A program made the translations under genes and the position numbers. Below the pieces are notes generated by a model. It was given only the letters and a program-made list of their open reading frames with translations. It had not been told where the DNA came from and searched no databases. From contig JAZQEC010000041.1 in the NCBI GenBank assembly GCA_045538755.1, positions 62,001-126,000 on the forward strand: DNA of 64,000 nucleotides. The letters run 5' to 3'. Of this stretch, positions 60,288 to 64,000 are shown one piece after another. Numbering within the stretch: the first letter of the stretch is position 1; each line of letters begins with the position of its first letter. The stretch is from UBA1738 sp045538755. Lineage in GTDB: Bacteria > Bacillota > Clostridia > UBA1381.

Positions 60288-60320
60288 AAAAAGTCGCGTC
60301 CGCACAGCGTGACTTTTTCT
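60288..60320 (+). terminator. Hairpin with T tract upstream of LCP genes
   Basis: AAAAAGTC and GACTTTTT flank an inner GCG/CGC-type stem. A smaller perfect hairpin GTAAGTT/AACTTAC lies at 60241-60258. No gene on the plus strand precedes it, so it could end a short RNA or act from the minus strand. Nothing else is seen in 60164-60393. Confidence 0.5.
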
Positions 60321-60393
60321 TTGCAAGAAAAATTGTTTATTGTAATTATAATATTTTTTTTCGGAAAATGCAATAGAATAATATGGTTAATTA

Positions 60394-60422
60394 TTGACAT
60401 AATTTTTTATTTGTTATATAAT
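60394..60422 (+). promoter_or_regulatory. Consensus sigma-A promoter of LCP genes
   Basis: TTGACA, 17 bp, TATAAT, 44 bp before the TTG start. Confidence 0.87.
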
Positions 60423-60466
60423 AAGTTAGATTATTTTATAATGTAGGAAAGACGAGGGAACTATAC

Positions 60467-61795
60467 TTGAAATATAGAAGAAGAAGAGCGAAAAAAAAGT
60501 TTTTTACAAAAAAAAGACTTACAATATTCGGGATATCTGCGCTTGTTATTTTAGTGACATTTATGTCGTCGATTATACTGGGCGGGTTATTTGATTTTTC
60601 AAGTGACGAGGAGGTTATTTTAGCACCTGTTGATAAAGAATCAGGGAAAATAAACGTTCTAATTGCGGGACTTGATAAATCAGAGGCACGTACAGATACT
60701 ATAATGGTAGCGACTTATGACCTTGATAGAAATATTATAGATATTCTTTCAATTCCGAGAGACACAAGAATGTATATAGGGAATAGATATCAAAAGATTA
60801 ATGCAGCGCATTCAATAACCAAAAACGGAAAGAAAAACGGCATCAACGGAACTGTTGAGGCTGTTACTCGAATTACAGGAATACCTATAAACTATTATGT
60901 GGAATTTACATTCAGTACGTTCAAAGAAACTATTGATGCACTTGGCGGAGTAGAATTTAATGTGCCTCAGGATATGAACTATGACGATCCGGAACAAGAC
61001 TTGCACATTCATCTTAAAAAAGGACAGCAGCTTTTGGATGGAGACAAGGCAGAGCAGTTTGTGCGCTTTAGGAGATATCCACTGGGAGATATTGATAGGT
61101 TAGCGGCGCAGCAGAACTTTATTAAAGCGCTTGCAGAACAAAAGCTTCATGCCGGAATAATACTGCGCTTGCCTGAACTTTTCAAAACTCTTCGTGAAAA
61201 TCTAAAAACAAACATAACGCTTGCAGATGTTACAAAATATGCAGCAAATCTTATGGACTTATCAAGTGATGAAATACGTATGCATGCTCTTCCTGGCGTT
61301 TCAAACGGAACTGATTATGGCGCATCATATTGGATTGCCGATATGGACGAGCTGAAAGAATTAATACAAAACACTTTCGGTTATGATGCATCTAAAATTA
61401 CGATACATTCTGCAAATGGAAGCAGTAAAGAAAAAGATGTAAAAATAGAATTAGAGGCTCCGACAAAATCGCCTGAAGAAACTAAAGCACCTCAGGCAAC
61501 AGCATCACCAAAGGCAACAATAACACCGAAGGCAACAAAAACTCCTCAGGCTACCAATACACCAAAAGTGACAAAAACGCCTAAACCATCGTCAAATCCT
61601 ACCAAAACACCTGAGGTTGAAAAAACAAAAGAGCCTGAAGAAAGTGAAGAGCCTGTAAAGTCCACGAAACCGATTGCTTCGCCAACATCAAAAGCAACGG
61701 CAACACCTAAACCGTCAGCAAAACCGACAAAAACGGCTAAACCAATATCTACTGAAACCCCTGTGCAAGCAGATGGACAGGATAGAGAAGATTAA
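60467..61795 (+). CDS. LytR-CpsA-Psr (LCP) family protein 1, Thr/Pro/Lys-rich tail
   Basis: The 442-residue protein has a basic N-terminus, one membrane segment (about 20-40) and an LCP domain (NVLIAGLDKSEARTDTIMVAT, LSIPRDTRMYI, KINAAHS, INYYVEFTF, DGDKAEQFVRFRRYPLGDIDR). The family transfers teichoic acids or glycopolymers from undecaprenyl phosphate to peptidoglycan. The last 110 residues are low-complexity TP/KAT/TKTP repeats that probably span the wall. TTG start after GAGGG. It is followed in tandem by a paralogue. Confidence 0.93.
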   Translation: MKYRRRRAKKKFFTKKRLTIFGISALVILVTFMSSIILGGLFDFSSDEEVILAPVDKESGKINVLIAGLDKSEARTDTIMVATYDLDRNIIDILSIPRDTRMYIGNRYQKINAAHSITKNGKKNGINGTVEAVTRITGIPINYYVEFTFSTFKETIDALGGVEFNVPQDMNYDDPEQDLHIHLKKGQQLLDGDKAEQFVRFRRYPLGDIDRLAAQQNFIKALAEQKLHAGIILRLPELFKTLRENLKTNITLADVTKYAANLMDLSSDEIRMHALPGVSNGTDYGASYWIADMDELKELIQNTFGYDASKITIHSANGSSKEKDVKIELEAPTKSPEETKAPQATASPKATITPKATKTPQATNTPKVTKTPKPSSNPTKTPEVEKTKEPEESEEPVKSTKPIASPTSKATATPKPSAKPTKTAKPISTETPVQADGQDRED

Positions 61796-61827
61796 TAAAT
61801 CACTAAAAATAAAGAGAGGTTTAAACT

Positions 61828-63255
61828 GTGAAAAGAGCAAGACCAAAAAATAGAAGGGCTGCGAAAAATCGCAGAGAAATACGTAAACGGCTCCAAAATA
61901 CGAATACTCTTTCTGGCAATGTGTCCGGAGAAAATAGGGATTTGTCAGAATTTTCTGGAAGAAATGCGAATTCTGGGTCAAAAAAAGCAAAAAAGAGCAA
62001 GAAGATCTGGAAAATCATAATTATTTTGATTGCAATACTCGTTTTTGTTGTAATGGGATTTGGTCTTTTTGATGATTCAGAAATTTTAGCGCCGATTGAA
62101 GATGGAAAAATCAATGTTCTTTTGATGGGTGTAGACGAAGAGGGCTTGCGAACAGACGCAATAATGCTCATATCGTATGACGTAAATGAAGCAAAGGTTA
62201 ATATGCTTTCAATACCAAGAGACACTAAACTCTATGTTTCAAACCGTAAGATGACACGCAAAATAAATGAAATTCACGGAATGGGCAGCAAGGTAAAAAG
62301 CGGTGAGATTGTCGGAGCGACTGCAACTGCAGAGGCCGTAACACAACTTACCGGATTGCCTGTAAACTATTATGTTGAATTTTCTTTTTCTGCGATAGAC
62401 CGCGTATTTGATATATTAGGGCCAGTAAAATTTGATGTTCCGGATGTTGAAGGCGGAGGCAGAGGAATGAATTACGATGATCCTACTCAGAATCTTCATA
62501 TTCATTTAAAACCGGGACTTCAAAAACTTTCTGGAAATCAAGTTCAGCAATTTTTGCGATACAGAAAAAGCAATTCTGGAAGAGGAGATGGTTCTGACAC
62601 AAGTCGTGTTGAACGTCAGCAGGCATTTTTAAAGGCAGTAGTTGATCAAAAGGTTAATGCTGGTATATTAGTGAAAGTTCCAAGTCTTTTTGCACAGCTT
62701 TCAAAGGAAATTGAAACAAATATTACAGCAGGAGATATAACTAAGTATATACGTTATCTAACCAAACTCAGCAGTGAAAACATTAATTCTTACAGCCTTC
62801 CGGGCGCTTCTAAAACTATAAGCGGTGGCTCTTACTATATATGTGATCTAGAGGCAACGGCAGTTTTGATGCGAGATGTCTTTGGAAGTGATAATGAAAT
62901 AACCGATAAAGTAACAATTTCTGATGAACACTCACAAAAGGTTTTAAAAGCAGGAAATAAAAACAAAACAGCACCGACAAAAACTCCCGATGCAGAAACA
63001 GAAGCGTCGGTAAAAGGGACGGAAAAACCTGCGAATGAGGAAACAGTGACTCCGACTAACGAACCTGCTGTTACGAAAGCACCTACAAAAGCTCCTGTTG
63101 TAACCAAAGAACCAACCAATTCTCCGGCACCGACTAAAACGCCGAGTGCAAAACCTACAAAAACACCAGAAGCAAATTCATCTCAGTCGCCGGCGCCTGA
63201 AAAGACAAAGACGCCTCTTGAGGATTTAGATGAAAACTACGAGGTTATAGAGTGA
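61828..63255 (+). CDS. LytR-CpsA-Psr (LCP) family protein 2, Thr/Pro/Lys-rich tail
   Basis: The 475-residue paralogue has a strongly basic N-terminus, a membrane segment (about 53-75), an LCP domain (NVLLMGVDEEGLRTDAIML, LSIPRDTKLYV, VNYYVEFSF, LSGNQVQQFLRYRKS) and a TP-rich tail (TKAPTKAPVVTKEPTNSP) ending LEDLDENYEVIE. GTG start after AGAGAGG. 32 bp after LCP1, probably one operon. Tandem duplication suggests two acceptor/donor polymers. Confidence 0.93.
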   Translation: MKRARPKNRRAAKNRREIRKRLQNTNTLSGNVSGENRDLSEFSGRNANSGSKKAKKSKKIWKIIIILIAILVFVVMGFGLFDDSEILAPIEDGKINVLLMGVDEEGLRTDAIMLISYDVNEAKVNMLSIPRDTKLYVSNRKMTRKINEIHGMGSKVKSGEIVGATATAEAVTQLTGLPVNYYVEFSFSAIDRVFDILGPVKFDVPDVEGGGRGMNYDDPTQNLHIHLKPGLQKLSGNQVQQFLRYRKSNSGRGDGSDTSRVERQQAFLKAVVDQKVNAGILVKVPSLFAQLSKEIETNITAGDITKYIRYLTKLSSENINSYSLPGASKTISGGSYYICDLEATAVLMRDVFGSDNEITDKVTISDEHSQKVLKAGNKNKTAPTKTPDAETEASVKGTEKPANEETVTPTNEPAVTKAPTKAPVVTKEPTNSPAPTKTPSAKPTKTPEANSSQSPAPEKTKTPLEDLDENYEVIE

Positions 63256-63300
63256 GAATTGTATTGGTGAAAAAGAACTATACTAATTTTAAAAAAATGC

Positions 63301-63329
63301 TTGCATTTTTTTCTAAAATGTGATATACT
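63301..63329 (+). promoter_or_regulatory. Probable sigma-A promoter of rimP-nusA
   Basis: TTGCAT, 17 bp, TATACT. The -35 lies in the right arm of the palindrome AAAAAAATGC/GCATTTTTTT, which may end the LCP transcript. Confidence 0.6.
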
Positions 63330-63352
63330 AACTTTAGTGAATAGATTTTCTT

Positions 63353-63388
63353 CTAAAGAGTGGGTTGAAAAACCCACTCTTTAGTTTT
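63353..63388 (+). terminator. Strong hairpin in the rimP leader (attenuator or terminator)
   Basis: CTAAAGAGTGGGTT pairs perfectly with AACCCACTCTTTAG over a four-base loop, then TTTTAA. It lies just after the predicted start of the rimP transcript. Confidence 0.65.
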
Positions 63389-63416
63389 AAATGTAAGTTT
63401 AAAGAGGTGATTGTTT

Positions 63417-63875
63417 TTGGCAAATAAAACCGAAATTTTAGCTCTTGAAATCGGCGACAAGGTTGCAGAAAAATTAGGAATGACAGTCGTTGATGCTGAG
63501 TTTAAAAAAGAGAACGGGAAACAGTTTTTGAGAATGTATATTGATAAGGACGGCGGAGTCGGAATTGATGATTGCGAGACCTTTTCAAGAGCATTTGGCG
63601 ATGAACTTGACGTTCTCGATCCGATAGAAAAGGAATATACCCTTGAGGTATCTTCACCGGGTGTGGAAAGAAAGCTTAAAACAGAACGTGAATTTCTGCA
63701 TTATATAGGAAGAGAAGTGGACGTAAAACTGTTTAAGGCATCAAATGGAAAAAAAGAATTTAACGGTATATTAAAAGCCTTTTCAGAAGGTATGGCTACT
63801 GTTGACTGCGGCGGAGAACCGCTTTTAATAAATGTAAAAGACGCAGCATTTATTAAGCTGCATTTTGAATTTTAG
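63417..63875 (+). CDS. rimP: Ribosome maturation factor RimP
   Basis: The 152-residue protein has VAEKLGMTVVDAEFKKENG, FLRMYIDKDGGVGIDDCETFS and EVSSPGVERKLKTEREF, then a C-terminal SH3-like domain. It helps 30S subunit assembly. Of two in-frame TTGs the second (63417) is correctly spaced from AAAGAGGTGA. First gene of the conserved rimP-nusA-infB cluster. Confidence 0.95.
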   Translation: MANKTEILALEIGDKVAEKLGMTVVDAEFKKENGKQFLRMYIDKDGGVGIDDCETFSRAFGDELDVLDPIEKEYTLEVSSPGVERKLKTEREFLHYIGREVDVKLFKASNGKKEFNGILKAFSEGMATVDCGGEPLLINVKDAAFIKLHFEF

Positions 63876-63892
63876 AAAGGTTGGATAGAAAA

Positions 63893-64000
63893 ATGAATGA
63901 AGAACTAATAACAGCCCTTGCAGATTTGTGCAAGGAAAAAGGAATAGACAAGGATGTTATTTTAGACGCACTTGAAGCAGCACTTATTGCTGCATATAAA
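63893..64000 (+). CDS. nusA: Transcription factor NusA, N-terminus only (cut by window edge)
   Basis: The first 36 codons, MNEELITALADLCKEKGID to LDALEAALIAAYK, match the NusA N-terminal domain that binds RNA polymerase. The rest lies beyond the window. It follows rimP by 17 bp, the usual order. AGAAAGGTTGG ribosome site. Confidence 0.9.
   Translation, partial: MNEELITALADLCKEKGIDKDVILDALEAALIAAYK

Noticed and set aside
61480..61770. Minisatellite or CRISPR-like array in the LCP tails
   Set aside because: The repeats are degenerate coding repeats in frame (Thr/Pro/Lys) without regular spacers.

Overview
This is an AT-rich chromosomal window from a low-GC, endospore-forming anaerobic member of the Clostridia, probably from an animal gut or rumen. 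The evidence is spoVT and sipL (SpoIVA-partner type), a pyrophosphate-dependent phosphofructokinase, an indolepyruvate ferredoxin oxidoreductase, FeoAB, Rex, a glmS ribozyme, a T-box leader, many TTG/GTG starts with strong Shine-Dalgarno sequences, and near-consensus sigma-A promoters. I saw no insertion sequence, prophage, rRNA operon or CRISPR array. The genus cannot be fixed from the sequence.

Layout. 1-3.1 kb (minus): an acyl-CoA ligase and iorA (cut by the window edge) behind a T-box whose specifier reads UAC (Tyr). 3.2-9.3 kb (plus, divergent): a 32-codon Leu-rich leader peptide, an attenuator, a LeuA-like protein that lacks the catalytic metal ligands, a TIM-barrel/acyl-CoA-ligase fusion, ilvE and an amidohydrolase. 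9.3-13.7 kb: spoVT with a possible pseudoknot leader, an 80-residue protein, mscL, glyS, a pair of perfect DnaA boxes, birA. 13.7-21.8 kb: a degenerate heparinase-II/III-like protein, a DUF3048 lipoprotein, a KDPG-aldolase-like protein, and a peptide-use cassette (pepD, OPT transporter, PqqD-like protein). 22-32.3 kb: SulP transporter, divergent pfp and rex-pfkB, glmS-glmM under a glmS ribozyme, an AGCS symporter under a glycine riboswitch, tRNA-Arg(CCG). 32.5-40.2 kb: U32 protein, maf-mreBCD-mrdA elongation cluster, mgsA. 40.3-49 kb: SLH protein, rhaB, sipL, cysE-cysS-mrnC-split transketolase. 49-55.4 kb (minus): glgA-glgP-GH13 glycogen operon, with a histone-H1-like tail on GlgA. 55.5-64 kb: feoA-feoB-dus, an orphan transcription unit that looks like a ~400-nt structured RNA, a NusG-II/Gx pair, two LCP proteins with Thr/Pro/Lys tails, rimP-nusA (cut by the edge).

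The two most interesting regions are (a) the divergent amino-acid-responsive locus at 1-9.3 kb, where a Tyr T-box and a Leu-codon attenuator flank each other and control two acyl-CoA ligases, an oxoacid:ferredoxin oxidoreductase, a LeuA pseudoenzyme and an aminotransferase, suggesting amino-acid synthesis from carboxylic acids; and (b) the promoter-to-terminator non-coding unit at 58.8-59.3 kb, which has long-range pairing and a pseudoknot and matches no RNA family I recognise.
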